This document shows positions 15,753 to 24,496 of a DNA stretch of 64,000 nt, one piece after another (within the stretch, counting starts at the first letter, position 1; the number at the start of each line of letters is the position of its first letter). Source of the stretch: Zafaria ginkgonis (lineage in GTDB: Bacteria; Actinomycetota; Actinomycetes; Actinomycetales; Micrococcaceae); contig NZ_BAABEO010000026.1 in the NCBI RefSeq assembly GCF_039540195.1, positions 124,001 to 188,000 on the forward strand. Reading direction: 5' to 3'. The notes beneath the pieces are model-generated. The model ran no database searches. It was not told the DNA's origin and saw only the letters and a list, made by a program, of their open reading frames with translations. A program made the translations under genes and the position numbers.

Positions 15753-18713
15753 GTGACAAGCGACGTGGAGGTCAAGGCCGGCGGCGGCCGGACGGAGGCG
15801 AACGGCAACACCGCTTTGCCCGCCGGGCGGCTGGACATCGACGCCGTCGTCCGCGAGTTGGGCGAAGCGCTGGAGGGCGAGGTCGACGCCAGCCCCCTGC
15901 GGCTGGCCCAGTACACCACCGACGCCTCCAACTACCGGGTCCCCCCGCAGGTCGTGGCCATGCCGCGCACGGAGGCCGACGTCGTCGCCGCGGTGCGCAT
16001 CGCGGCGCGGCACGGGCTGCCCGTCACCGTGCGCGGGGGCGGTACCTCCTGCGCCGGCAATGCCGTCGGGCCCGGCCTGGTGCTGGACGTGAGCCGGCAC
16101 CTGAACCGGATCATCTCGATCGACCCGGAGGCGCGGACCGCCACCGTGCAGCCCGGCGTGGTGCTCGCTGACCTGCAGGCGGCCGCGGCCGCGCACGGGC
16201 TGCGCTTCGGGCCGGACCCGTCCACCGCCACGCGCTGCACGCTCGGCGGGATGATCGGCAATAACGCGTGTGGTCCCCACGGACTCGCCTACGGACGGAC
16301 GGCGGACAACGTGCGCCGGCTGCGTTGGCTCACCGGAACCGGAGAGGTCCTGGACCTCGGCGCCGGCCGCGACTCCGTGGACGCCGTCCCGGGCCTGGAA
16401 CAGTTCGTGCTGGCGAACCTCGAGACCATCCGCACCGAGTTCGGGCGGTTCGGCCGGCAGATCTCCGGTTACAGCCTGGAGCACCTGCTGCCGGAGAACG
16501 GGCGCAACCTCGCCGCCGCGCTCGCCGGGACCGAGGGCACCTGCGGGATCATCCTGGAGGCCGAGCTGGACCTGGTCCCGCGTTCCGCCGCCCCGGCCCT
16601 CGCGGTGCTGGGCTACCCGGACATGGCCAGCGCGGCAGACGCCGTCCCGGCCCTGCTGCCGCACCGGCCGCTCGCCCTCGAGGGCCTGGACGCGGCACTC
16701 GTGGAGACGGTGCGCCGCTCTCCGGCCGGCGGGTCCATGCCCGCGCTGCCTGCGGGGGAGGGGTGGCTGATGGTGGAGGTCGGAGGCGCGACGAACGCCG
16801 AGGCCCTCGCCGCGGCCCAGGCGATGGTGGCGGACGCGGGCGCACTGGACGCCGTCGTGCTGCCCTCCGGTCCGGATGCCACCCGGCTCTGGCAGATCCG
16901 CGCTGACGGCGCCGGGCTGGCCGGACGCACCGCCGCCGGCGCCCAGGCCTGGCCGGGCTGGGAGGACTCCGCCGTCCCGCCCGAGCACCTCGGCGACTAC
17001 CTGCGGGACCTCACCGCCCTCATGGACGAACGCGGGCTCTCCGGCCTGGCCTACGGGCACTTCGGCGACGGCTGCGTGCACCTGCGCATCGACTTCCCGC
17101 TGGGGCACGACGGCGCCGCGATGCGCGGCTTCCTTGAAGCCGCCGCGGAGCTCGTGGCCCGCTACGGCGGCTCGCTCTCCGGCGAACACGGGGACGGGCG
17201 GGCCCGCGGCGAGCTGCTGCCCACCATGTATTCGCCCCAAGCCATCGCCGCGTTCGCCGGGTTCAAGGCGCTGTTCGACCCGCACAACATGCTCAACCCG
17301 GGCGTGGTGGTGGACCCGGAACCGATGGACGCCTCGCTGCGCCGGCCGCAGGCGGTGGAACTGCGCGCGAGCGACGGGTTCGCGTTCGCGCACGACGCCG
17401 GCAACGTCACCGACTCGCTGCACCGCTGTGTGGGCGTCGGCAAGTGCCGCGCGGACCTGCGCGAGCAGGGTGGGTTCATGTGCCCCTCCTTCCAGGCGAC
17501 CCGGGACGAGGAGCAGTCCACCCGGGGACGGGCGCGCGTGCTGCAGGAGATGCTCAACGGCGGGATCGTCACCCTGGGCTGGTCCTCCCCGGAGGTCCAC
17601 GACGCCTTGGACCTGTGCCTGAGCTGCAAGGCCTGCGCCAACGACTGCCCCACCGGCATCGACATGGCGATGTTCAAGTCCGAGGCGCTGCACCAGACCT
17701 ACAAGGGCAGGCTCCGGCCGCTGGCGCACTACACCTTCGGGCGGTTGCCGCAGTGGCTGCGGCTGGTCGGACCGTTCGGATCGCTTGTCAACGCGGTCGC
17801 CAAGGTCGGCCCGCTGCGCCGGCTGATGATGCGGCTCGCCGGCGCGGACCCGCGCCGCGGCCTTCCGGTGTTCCCGGCCAAGCCCTTCCGGTCACTCGGG
17901 GCGGCACCGGTCGCGGTGGCCCCCGGGAAACCAGTCGCCGCAATGGGGAAGCCCGTTGGGGATGACGCGGCCGGGGTTGCCGAAGGGCCGACAGGAGATC
18001 ACCCCGTCCTGCTGTGGGTGGATTCGTTCTCCGACGCGATGGGCCCGGACGTCGCGCTGGCCGCGGTGAAGGTGCTTCGCGCGGCCGGCTGCGACGTGCA
18101 ACTCGCCGGGCCGGGGGCCTGTTGCGGGCTGACGCTGATCACCACGGGCCAGCTGACCGCAGCCAAGGCGAAGCTGGCCAAGACGCTGGACGTCCTGCAC
18201 CCGCACGTCGCGGCGGGCCGGACCGTTGTGGGGCTGGAGCCCTCCTGCACCGCCGTCCTGCGCTCGGACCTGGTGGAACTGCTGCCCGGCGACCCGCGAT
18301 CGGCCGAAGTTTCCCGGGCGACGAAGACCGTGGCGGAGTTCCTGCGCTCCATCGAGTGGACGCCGCCAGCCGCCGCGGAGAAGCTGCTGGTCCAGCCGCA
18401 CTGCCACCAGCACTCGGTCATGGGCTACCAACAGGACCTGGCCCTGCTCGGGGACATGGGCTGCGACGTCGAGGTCTCCAGCGGCTGCTGCGGCCTCGCC
18501 GGGAACTTCGGCATGGAGAAGGGCCACTACGAGATCTCGGAGAAAATCGCCCAGGACGGCATTCTGCGCAAGGCCGCCGCGGCCCCGGACCGCGCGATCA
18601 TGGCCGACGGCTTCAGCTGCCGCACCCAGGTCGCCGACCTCGCCGGGCTGGACTCGAGGCATCTGGTCCAAGTGATCGCGGACGCCCTGGAAATGGGCCC
18701 GCACGGAAAGTGA
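15753..18713 (+). CDS. FAD/Fe-S D-2-hydroxyglutarate dehydrogenase (YdiJ-type fusion)
   Basis: Encodes 986 residues. An FAD-linked oxidase domain (PCMH-type; VRGGGTSCAGNAVG about residues 90-105, GGMIGNNACGPHG around 165-178) is followed by an FAD-oxidase C domain (SGEHGDGRARGELL around 475). Next come ferredoxin-like Cys clusters (CVGVGKCRADL near 555 and CLSCKACANDCP near 620) and CCG-type cysteine motifs (GACCGLTL near 788, GCCGLAGN near 910). This is the architecture of YdiJ-like enzymes that oxidise D-2-hydroxyglutarate (or D-lactate) to the 2-oxo acid and feed electrons to quinone. It would finish the HglS route at 2-oxoglutarate. GTG start after GAAGGAG. Confidence 0.87.
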   Translation: MTSDVEVKAGGGRTEANGNTALPAGRLDIDAVVRELGEALEGEVDASPLRLAQYTTDASNYRVPPQVVAMPRTEADVVAAVRIAARHGLPVTVRGGGTSCAGNAVGPGLVLDVSRHLNRIISIDPEARTATVQPGVVLADLQAAAAAHGLRFGPDPSTATRCTLGGMIGNNACGPHGLAYGRTADNVRRLRWLTGTGEVLDLGAGRDSVDAVPGLEQFVLANLETIRTEFGRFGRQISGYSLEHLLPENGRNLAAALAGTEGTCGIILEAELDLVPRSAAPALAVLGYPDMASAADAVPALLPHRPLALEGLDAALVETVRRSPAGGSMPALPAGEGWLMVEVGGATNAEALAAAQAMVADAGALDAVVLPSGPDATRLWQIRADGAGLAGRTAAGAQAWPGWEDSAVPPEHLGDYLRDLTALMDERGLSGLAYGHFGDGCVHLRIDFPLGHDGAAMRGFLEAAAELVARYGGSLSGEHGDGRARGELLPTMYSPQAIAAFAGFKALFDPHNMLNPGVVVDPEPMDASLRRPQAVELRASDGFAFAHDAGNVTDSLHRCVGVGKCRADLREQGGFMCPSFQATRDEEQSTRGRARVLQEMLNGGIVTLGWSSPEVHDALDLCLSCKACANDCPTGIDMAMFKSEALHQTYKGRLRPLAHYTFGRLPQWLRLVGPFGSLVNAVAKVGPLRRLMMRLAGADPRRGLPVFPAKPFRSLGAAPVAVAPGKPVAAMGKPVGDDAAGVAEGPTGDHPVLLWVDSFSDAMGPDVALAAVKVLRAAGCDVQLAGPGACCGLTLITTGQLTAAKAKLAKTLDVLHPHVAAGRTVVGLEPSCTAVLRSDLVELLPGDPRSAEVSRATKTVAEFLRSIEWTPPAAAEKLLVQPHCHQHSVMGYQQDLALLGDMGCDVEVSSGCCGLAGNFGMEKGHYEISEKIAQDGILRKAAAAPDRAIMADGFSCRTQVADLAGLDSRHLVQVIADALEMGPHGK

Positions 18714-18752
18714 AGCTGCCGAATCCGCGGCCCGACCCGAAGGGAACACGAC

Positions 18753-18887
18753 ATGTCCACCCGCCTCACCATCGATCCACCCACCGTGGCCCGGAACCCC
18801 GACCCCGTGCAGGACCCCGGCACAGGATGCCAAGTCGGCCCGCCCGAACCGGACTGTCCGTACTGCTGGGGACCCGAAACCGACTAG
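18753..18887 (+). CDS. 44-residue protein with a CPYC motif, unknown
   Basis: A short frame starts ATG 39 bases after the dehydrogenase stop, with AAGGGA nine bases upstream, and ends TAG. It is Pro/Asp-rich with no membrane segment; its C-terminal end PEPDCPYCWGPETD carries a CxxC pair and one further upstream Cys (GTGCQVG). CPYC is the active-site tetrapeptide of glutaredoxins, but nothing else resembles that fold. It may be a small metal- or redox-active partner of the Fe-S dehydrogenase. I do not recognise the family; codon third positions are G/C-rich as in real genes here. Confidence 0.5.
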   Translation: MSTRLTIDPPTVARNPDPVQDPGTGCQVGPPEPDCPYCWGPETD

Positions 18888-18993
18888 AACCGCACAACTA
18901 ACAAACACTGCCAAGCCACCGGCAAGGGGGGGCAGGGCGGCGGTACGGGACGGTGCTCTACGATGAGGACCCTACCGAAGGAGAAACCGGACC

Positions 18994-19749
18994 ATGCCAC
19001 CGACGTCCGAACAACGCGAAATCGCCGTCGAGGGGGCCACTTCGCACATCCACACGTCCGGTGCGGGATCCACGACCTACGTTTTGGTCCACGGCCTCGG
19101 GGCCTCCTCGCGCTACTTCCGTCCGCTGGCGGAGGAACTTTCCCGGGACGCCTTGGTGCACAGCGTGGACCTGCCGGGCCACGGGCAGGCTCCCAAGCCG
19201 GACCGCCGCCTGTCCGTCCCGGACTACGCCCGCGTGCTGTGGGCGGTCCTGGACCGGCTCGGGGTGGACAATCCCGTCCTCGTCGGCCATTCCATGGGCG
19301 CCCAGATCGTCGTGGAGATGGCCCTCGCCGGGCGGAGACTGTCCGGCGTCGTGCTGCTCGGGCCGACCAACTACGCGGCCGAACGGGGCTTCTGGCGCCA
19401 GACATTCCGCCTCGGCCAAGACACCCTGCTCGAGCCGCCTTCGGTGAACGCCCTGGTGTTCACCGACTACGGCTTCCGCTGCGGCCTGTCCTGGTACCTG
19501 AAGACCACGCCGTCCATGCTGGGCTACCACATCGAGGACGCCATCGGCGCGGTGGAGGCACCCCTGCTTATCGCGCGGGGAGCCAAGGACCCGATCGTCC
19601 CCCGGCGCTGGGTCGAGCAGCTCGCCGCGCTGAGGCCGGGCACGGACACTGCCGAGGTGCCCGGCGAGGCGCATGTACTGATGATGAAATCCGCGCCGCA
19701 GGTAGCCGACCTATGCCGTCGGCTCGCGACCCGCTCGCGCGAAAAATAG
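18994..19749 (+). CDS. Alpha/beta-hydrolase fold protein
   Basis: Encodes 251 residues. Oxyanion segment VLVHGLGASSRYF is around residues 29-41, the nucleophile elbow is VGHSMGAQ (Ser about 99), the acid is in LIARGAKDPIVP (about 192-203) and the His in VPGEAHVLM (about 224). This is the complete catalytic triad of small esterase/lipase-like hydrolases. Substrate unknown. ATG start with AAGGAGAAA upstream. It lies downstream of the catabolic island but seems to be its own unit. Confidence 0.85.
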   Translation: MPPTSEQREIAVEGATSHIHTSGAGSTTYVLVHGLGASSRYFRPLAEELSRDALVHSVDLPGHGQAPKPDRRLSVPDYARVLWAVLDRLGVDNPVLVGHSMGAQIVVEMALAGRRLSGVVLLGPTNYAAERGFWRQTFRLGQDTLLEPPSVNALVFTDYGFRCGLSWYLKTTPSMLGYHIEDAIGAVEAPLLIARGAKDPIVPRRWVEQLAALRPGTDTAEVPGEAHVLMMKSAPQVADLCRRLATRSREK

Positions 19750-19750
19750 C

Positions 19751-19828
19751 GCCGGGATGCCGGACGCCCAAACATCCGAAGCCCTTCCCCAGGGGTGGAC
19801 GGAACGGCTGGACCCTTGGCATCCCGGC
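19751..19828 (+). terminator. Wide inverted repeat after the hydrolase gene
   Basis: GCCGGGATGCC (19751-19761) and GGCATCCCGGC (19818-19828) are perfect 11-bp arms enclosing about 56 bases that themselves contain short self-complementary runs (CCTTCCCC/GGGGTGG). It begins right after the hydrolase stop, so a terminator or 3'-end structure is the simplest reading. Confidence 0.4.
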
Positions 19829-19872
19829 ACGGGACCGGCCATGATGGACCGATTCACTGTGAGGGGTCTGCC

Positions 19873-20106
19873 GTGTTCCTGATTTTCGGCCTGCATACGT
19901 TCCACCGCGCATCCATCGGCGGCCCCGCGACCTGCCGCTTCTGTGGGCAGTCCGCGCTGCAGGAGGTGAGGGAACACGGGACAAGGCTAACGGTCTTCTT
20001 CATCCCCCTATGGGTCTTCGGGCGCCGTTTCGTCTTGACGTGCGCCCACTGCGGTCGGCAGGCTCCGGCCGGCCGCCGGGAAGCAGCGGCACTGGCCGGC
20101 CGGTAG
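19873..20106 (+). CDS. Small zinc-ribbon protein
   Basis: Encodes 77 residues from GTG at 19873, with GAGGGG upstream. Two cysteine pairs, CRFC (about residue 22) and CAHC (about 60), flank a hydrophobic stretch (RLTVFFIPLWVFGRRFVL). This matches the actinobacterial zinc-ribbon family in which a membrane-associated or hydrophobic core sits between metal knuckles. Function of the family is unknown. It converges on the ROK gene. Confidence 0.7.
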   Translation: MFLIFGLHTFHRASIGGPATCRFCGQSALQEVREHGTRLTVFFIPLWVFGRRFVLTCAHCGRQAPAGRREAAALAGR

Positions 20107-20267
20107 CTTCCACCCGGCGGCCAACCGGCCATGGGTGCACAGGCGCGCCGACCCCGGTTAGCCACCGCGTGGGCGTGGACCCTCGTGGCCGCGGACTTCC
20201 GTGGCTGCCCTCATGCCTCCGACGGGGATTAAGGTGCCGGCACGAGCTGCCACGCTTGGTCAGAACG

Positions 20268-21506
20268 TCATGCGGAGCGAGGCGCGGGGGCCCGTTCCGG
20301 GGACGGAGTGATGCGTGGCAGTGGGTAACGGGTGAAGACGCTTTGGGCCACGAGCAAGGCGATTCCGACGACTCCGGCTTGGCTTTCCAGTGTCGAGCCC
20401 ACGATGCGGATGCGTCGGGTGGCCAACGGAAGTGAGCGCCGGTAGACCGCTTCGCGGATGCCGGCGAAATAGTACTCTTCCGCGGCGGCCAGCTGGCCGC
20501 CGAGCACGACCACTTGCGGGTTGAAGAGGTTGACCGTAGCGGCGATGGCCTCACCCAGTAGACGGCTCGCCGTCCGTGCCAGGCGCACGGCATGCCGCTC
20601 GCCCATGCGCAGGAGCCGGACCGCGTCGTCGACGCTTTGGACGTCTTGGCCTTGGGCCCGGAGATCCCTGACCAATGCCCACCCTCCCGCATAGGCTTCG
20701 AGGCACCCGGTATTGCCGCATCTGCATTCCGGTTCGCTTTCAACGCCGGCGGGCTTGGAGACATAGTTGTGGCCGATGTCTCCGGCCGCGCCGTCGGCGC
20801 CGCGGTGGAGCCGGCCGTCCGAGATGAGCCCGGAGCCGACGCCGGTACCGATTTTCACCATCAGCAGGTGCCGCACGTCAGGGTAGGTGGATTGCTGCTC
20901 TCCGAAGGCCATGGCGTTGGCGTCCTTGTCCACGATGACCGGGCAGTTGTACACGCTGCTGAGGGAGCCGGGAATGTCGTACCCGTCCCAGCCGGTCATG
21001 ATGGGCGGGTGCACGACTTGGCCGGAGTCCGTATCAACCGGGCCAGGAACGGAGACGCCAGCGCCCAGAACGGATTCCGGTCCTGCCCCGGCACGGTCCA
21101 GCAACACCGAAAATTCCTTCTTGACCCTCCCAAGTACGGAGGTTGGCCCGTCCGTGACATCTATCGGCAGGTCGATTTCATCAAGGATGGCCCCGGTGAG
21201 GTCGCACAGGCCCATGCGCATTGCGGTCGCGCCGATGTCCGCGACCAGGAAGTAGCCGCCGGTCCGGTTGAACGCGAAGGAACCTGCGGGGCGGCCCTTC
21301 GTTGATTCGGCTCCTGACGGAATGACCAGTCCGGCCTCGAGAAGGGCGTCGAGGCGCTGGTTGACGGTCGAGCGTGACAGTTCCGTGCGTGCCGCGATCT
21401 CCGTCTTGGTGAGCACCTTTCCCGAACGGAGCAGATCCAGGATCTCGAGAGTCCCCGTCGTTGGCTCAAGCGTTGCGGGAGCCGCTTCGCCTTGGGTGTT
21501 CGTCAT
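20268..21506 (-). CDS. ROK-family transcriptional repressor of the sugar operon
   Basis: Encodes 412 residues. An N-terminal MarR-like HTH (KTEIAARTELSRSTVNQRLDALLEAGLV, about residues 34-62) precedes a ROK sugar-kinase-like domain: VADIGATAMRMGLCDL phosphate loop, VGSGLISDGRLHRGADGAAGDIGH and the zinc-type motif CRCGNTGCLEAYAGG. It is divergent from an FrcBCA-like transporter operon, the arrangement of FrcR and other ROK repressors that release DNA on binding the transported sugar. Confidence 0.88.
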   Translation of the reverse strand: MTNTQGEAAPATLEPTTGTLEILDLLRSGKVLTKTEIAARTELSRSTVNQRLDALLEAGLVIPSGAESTKGRPAGSFAFNRTGGYFLVADIGATAMRMGLCDLTGAILDEIDLPIDVTDGPTSVLGRVKKEFSVLLDRAGAGPESVLGAGVSVPGPVDTDSGQVVHPPIMTGWDGYDIPGSLSSVYNCPVIVDKDANAMAFGEQQSTYPDVRHLLMVKIGTGVGSGLISDGRLHRGADGAAGDIGHNYVSKPAGVESEPECRCGNTGCLEAYAGGWALVRDLRAQGQDVQSVDDAVRLLRMGERHAVRLARTASRLLGEAIAATVNLFNPQVVVLGGQLAAAEEYYFAGIREAVYRRSLPLATRRIRIVGSTLESQAGVVGIALLVAQSVFTRYPLPRITPSPERAPAPRSA

Positions 21507-21567
21507 CTGTCCATCTCCGTCATTTCTTGGCCCTGCGGACCATCTTAACGTCGGCTGTTGAGAAGGG

Positions 21568-21596
21568 TTGCGTAGGTCACATCACGTAGTTACGCT
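21568..21596 (+). promoter_or_regulatory. Candidate promoter of the frc-like operon
   Basis: TTGCGT (21568-21573) and TACGCT (21591-21596) with a 17-base spacer resemble a sigma-70-type promoter, 56 bases upstream of the binding-protein start. The surrounding DNA is unusually AT-rich for this genome. Confidence 0.45.
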
Positions 21597-21624
21597 ATCA
21601 CTTATCGTTAGTTCAGCGTTCATA

Positions 21625-21639
21625 TGATTTTGAAAATCA
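21625..21639. promoter_or_regulatory. 15-bp palindrome before the binding-protein gene
   Basis: TGATTTT-G-AAAATCA is a perfect palindrome in the 5' leader, 12 bases before the ATG at 21652 and just upstream of its ribosome binding site. ROK repressors often bind AT-rich palindromes, so it is the best operator candidate for the divergent ROK protein. Confidence 0.5.
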
Positions 21640-21651
21640 AAAGGGGCAAGG

Positions 21652-22665
21652 ATGCCACAGCTCAGAAACTCACTCATTTTCGTTGCGGCAGCTTCGGCCG
21701 GGATCCTGGCGCTTGCCGGCTGCAGCGACATGGGAGGGACGCCCGCAGAGAGCAGCGCCAGCGGGGGACAGGTCAAGACCGCCGCGGTGATCAAGGGCCT
21801 GGACAACCCGTTCTTCCAGGACATGGAAAAGGGCATCAAGGCAGAGGATTCCAGCATCACGGTGCAGGCCGCCCAAGACATCACCGACACGTCCGGCCAG
21901 GCCGACCGGTTGTCATCCTTGGCGGGGCAGGACTACGGGTGCTTCATCATCAACCCGATCAGCGGCAACAACCTGCTGCAGGGCGTGGCCGGGCTGAAGG
22001 CGGCCGGAAAGACCGTCGTGAACATCGACAGCCCTGTCGACCCGGCGGCCGCGAAGGCTGCGAACGCTGTTCCGGACACATACATCGGCACCGACAACAT
22101 CTCCGCCGGAAAGCTCGCCGGCGAGCAAATGGCCACGCTGGTCAGCGAAGGGGACAAGGTCGCAGTCATCGGCGGCATCGCCGGCGACGTCACCAGCGAG
22201 AACCGCGTGGCAGGCTTCACCGAAGGCCTCGGCACGAAGGCCAAGGTGCTGGAAACCGAGTCGGCGGACTGGGACCGGCAGGTGGCACTGACCAAGGCCG
22301 GCGACCTGCTGCGCGCGAACCCCGACATCAAGGGCTTCTTTGTCGCCAACGACGTGATGGGGCTCGGCGTGGCGCGGGCCGTGGCCAACGCCGGCCTGAC
22401 CGGCAAGGTTGCCATCATCAGCGTTGACGGTGTTCCCGAAGGCCTCAAGGGAGTGGAGTCCGGCGAGCTCACCGCCACCGTCGCGCAGTACCCCTACGCC
22501 ATCGGCCAAATGGGTGCCCAGGCCTGCAAGGCGGCCGCCGAAGGCGAAAGCCTGCCGGAATCGGTCGAGGCACCGGTTGCACTCGTAACGAAGGAAAACG
22601 TGGCGGATGCGATCAAGGCAGCGCCGGCCCCCTTTGAACCCTTCGAAAATCCGTTTGAGAAGTAG
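21652..22665 (+). CDS. Sugar ABC transporter substrate-binding lipoprotein (FrcB-like)
   Basis: Encodes 337 residues. Signal peptide with lipobox LALAGCSDM (Cys about residue 24), then a periplasmic-binding-protein type-1 (RbsB-like) fold: VIKGLDNPFFQDMEKGIKAE, IINPISGNNLL, YIGTDNISAGKLAGEQM, FFVANDVMGLGVARAV and ISVDGVPEGL. These match fructose/ribose-type binding proteins. First gene of the operon with permease, ATPase, epimerase and kinase, in the order of frcBCA-K in rhizobia. Sugar specificity is inferred only. Confidence 0.87.
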   Translation: MPQLRNSLIFVAAASAGILALAGCSDMGGTPAESSASGGQVKTAAVIKGLDNPFFQDMEKGIKAEDSSITVQAAQDITDTSGQADRLSSLAGQDYGCFIINPISGNNLLQGVAGLKAAGKTVVNIDSPVDPAAAKAANAVPDTYIGTDNISAGKLAGEQMATLVSEGDKVAVIGGIAGDVTSENRVAGFTEGLGTKAKVLETESADWDRQVALTKAGDLLRANPDIKGFFVANDVMGLGVARAVANAGLTGKVAIISVDGVPEGLKGVESGELTATVAQYPYAIGQMGAQACKAAAEGESLPESVEAPVALVTKENVADAIKAAPAPFEPFENPFEK

Positions 22666-22680
22666 CAGGGAATCCCCGTT

Positions 22681-23715
22681 ATGTCCTCCATTTCACACAA
22701 TCCCTCGACCGAGACAAAAGGTACGTCCACTCCCGTGAACAGTCCCCGTAGTCCTCGCTCCCGCAAGGCTGCGGCCGGCTGGCAGCAGGACGTGAAGAGC
22801 ATCAGTTGGTGGGCCGAACATGCAGCCATCATCGGCCTGATCGGCCTGGTCATCGTCTTCACCGCGCTGAGCCCGGTCTTCCTGACGGTCGGCAACATCC
22901 AGTCCATCCTGATCGCCTCCTCCATCCTCATCGTTCTCACGATCGGGCAGTCCTTCGTGATCCTGAGCGATGGCATTGATCTCTCGGTCGCGGCGACGAT
23001 GACCCTGGGCGTGGTCGCGTTCGGCATGGCCTATGCCCAAGGCGCGGGCCTGTTGCTGAGCATGGTCACCGCCGTTGCCACCAGCGCCGTGATCGGCATC
23101 CTGAACGGCGTCCTCGTCGCCAAGGGCAAGATCACCGACTTCATCGTCACCCTGGGCACGCTCTCGGTCGCGTCCGGCCTGGCCCTGGTGCTCTCCGACG
23201 GCAAACCCATCTCGATCACCAGCATCGAACTGATCAACTTCTCCACCCACGGCGTTTTGATCTTCGGCAACCCGTTCATCGTCGCAGCCGTTGTCGCGAT
23301 CATTGCCCACGTCGTCCTGTTCCGGACCCGCTTCGGAACGCATCTGTTCGCCACCGGCGGTTCCAAGGAAGCGGCGCAGGCAACGGGTATCAGCACCGCC
23401 CGCATCAAGATCGCCGTGTACACGATCTCCGGGGTCCTCGCGGGCATCGCCGCGATCCTCCTGATCGCCCGTGTCGGCGCGTCCGAGCCGGCAGCCAACA
23501 CCACCTTCCTGCTGAACTCGGTCGCCGCCGTCGTCCTGGGCGGCGTCAGCCTCACCGGTGGCCGCGGCTCCATCTTCGGCCCGATCGTCGGCGCGCTGCT
23601 CCTGACCGTTCTCACCAACGGCCTCACCCTGATGAACGTTTCGCAGTTCTACCAGCCCCTTGCTGTCGGCGTCGTGGTCATCCTCGCCGCCCTGCTTTCG
23701 AGGTTCCAGAAATGA
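22681..23715 (+). CDS. Sugar ABC transporter permease (RbsC/FrcC-like)
   Basis: Encodes 344 residues with about eight to ten hydrophobic segments and a 45-residue cytoplasmic lead. Family motifs are LSDGIDLSVAATMTLG (substrate channel region), GILNGVLVAKGKITDFIVTLGTL and AAVVLGGVSLTGGRGSIFGPIVGAL. Inner membrane; forms the channel with the ATPase, whose ATG overlaps this gene by 4 bases. Confidence 0.88.
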   Translation: MSSISHNPSTETKGTSTPVNSPRSPRSRKAAAGWQQDVKSISWWAEHAAIIGLIGLVIVFTALSPVFLTVGNIQSILIASSILIVLTIGQSFVILSDGIDLSVAATMTLGVVAFGMAYAQGAGLLLSMVTAVATSAVIGILNGVLVAKGKITDFIVTLGTLSVASGLALVLSDGKPISITSIELINFSTHGVLIFGNPFIVAAVVAIIAHVVLFRTRFGTHLFATGGSKEAAQATGISTARIKIAVYTISGVLAGIAAILLIARVGASEPAANTTFLLNSVAAVVLGGVSLTGGRGSIFGPIVGALLLTVLTNGLTLMNVSQFYQPLAVGVVVILAALLSRFQK

Positions 23716-24470
23716 CCACCACACAGGCCACTTCCATCGTCGACGTCCAGGACGTCTCCCTCGCTTTCGGCAGCGTCAAGGCCCTGCAGAACGTCAACCT
23801 GACCCTGGCCGCCGGAGAAATCACCGCACTGGTCGGGGACAACGGCGCCGGCAAGTCCACCCTCGTCCGCTGCATCTCCGGAATCCACAAGCCCCAGTCG
23901 GGCACGATCTCCTTCGAAGGCGAACCCGTGCACTTCCGAAGCCCGGAAGACGCCCGCGAAGCCGGCATCGAAACCGTCCACCAGAACCTTGCCCTGGTCG
24001 ATGACCTGACCGTCTGGCAGAACCTGTTCCTCAACCGCGAAATCACGCGCGGCATCGGCCCCATCCGATTCCTTGACCGCAAGGCCATGAAGGAAGCCGC
24101 CGACCACATGGTCTCCAGCCTGGCCGTCAACGTTCCCGCCGTGAAATCCAAGGTCCGCAGGCTTTCCGGCGGCCAGCGCCAGGCCGTCTCCATCTGCCGG
24201 GCCGCCGGCTTCAGCTCCAAGCTGGTCATCATGGACGAACCCACCGCCGCCCTGGGTGTCCAGGAAACGGCGAAGGTCGAGGAACTGATCCTCAAACTGC
24301 GCGACGACGGACACTCCGTCCTGCTGATCAGCCACAACTTCAGCCAGGTCATGCGGCTCAGCGACCAGGTCTGGGTCATGCGCGCCGGACGGTGCGTCGC
24401 AGGACGACGCACCATCGAAACGACCGGCGACGAAATCGTCTCCCTCATCACCGGCTCCCGAGACAAATAA
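23712..24470 (+). CDS. Sugar ABC transporter ATP-binding protein (FrcA-like, single domain)
   Basis: Encodes 252 residues. Walker A is GDNGAGKST, the signature RLSGGQRQAVSICRA, Walker B LVIMDEPTAALG and the H-loop ISHNF. Unlike RbsA, which has two ATPase domains, it has one, as in FrcA and related fructose-type importers. Translationally coupled to the permease. Confidence 0.88.
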   Translation: MTTTQATSIVDVQDVSLAFGSVKALQNVNLTLAAGEITALVGDNGAGKSTLVRCISGIHKPQSGTISFEGEPVHFRSPEDAREAGIETVHQNLALVDDLTVWQNLFLNREITRGIGPIRFLDRKAMKEAADHMVSSLAVNVPAVKSKVRRLSGGQRQAVSICRAAGFSSKLVIMDEPTAALGVQETAKVEELILKLRDDGHSVLLISHNFSQVMRLSDQVWVMRAGRCVAGRRTIETTGDEIVSLITGSRDK

Positions 24471-24496
24471 CCAAGAACCCGAAAGAAAAAACTCCA

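Noticed and set aside
14391..17729. 1112-residue open frame on the reverse strand
   Set aside because: It is antisense to the ELFV and D-2-hydroxyglutarate dehydrogenase genes and reads as Gly/Arg/Ala/His-rich shadow sequence, a known artefact of high-GC codon use.
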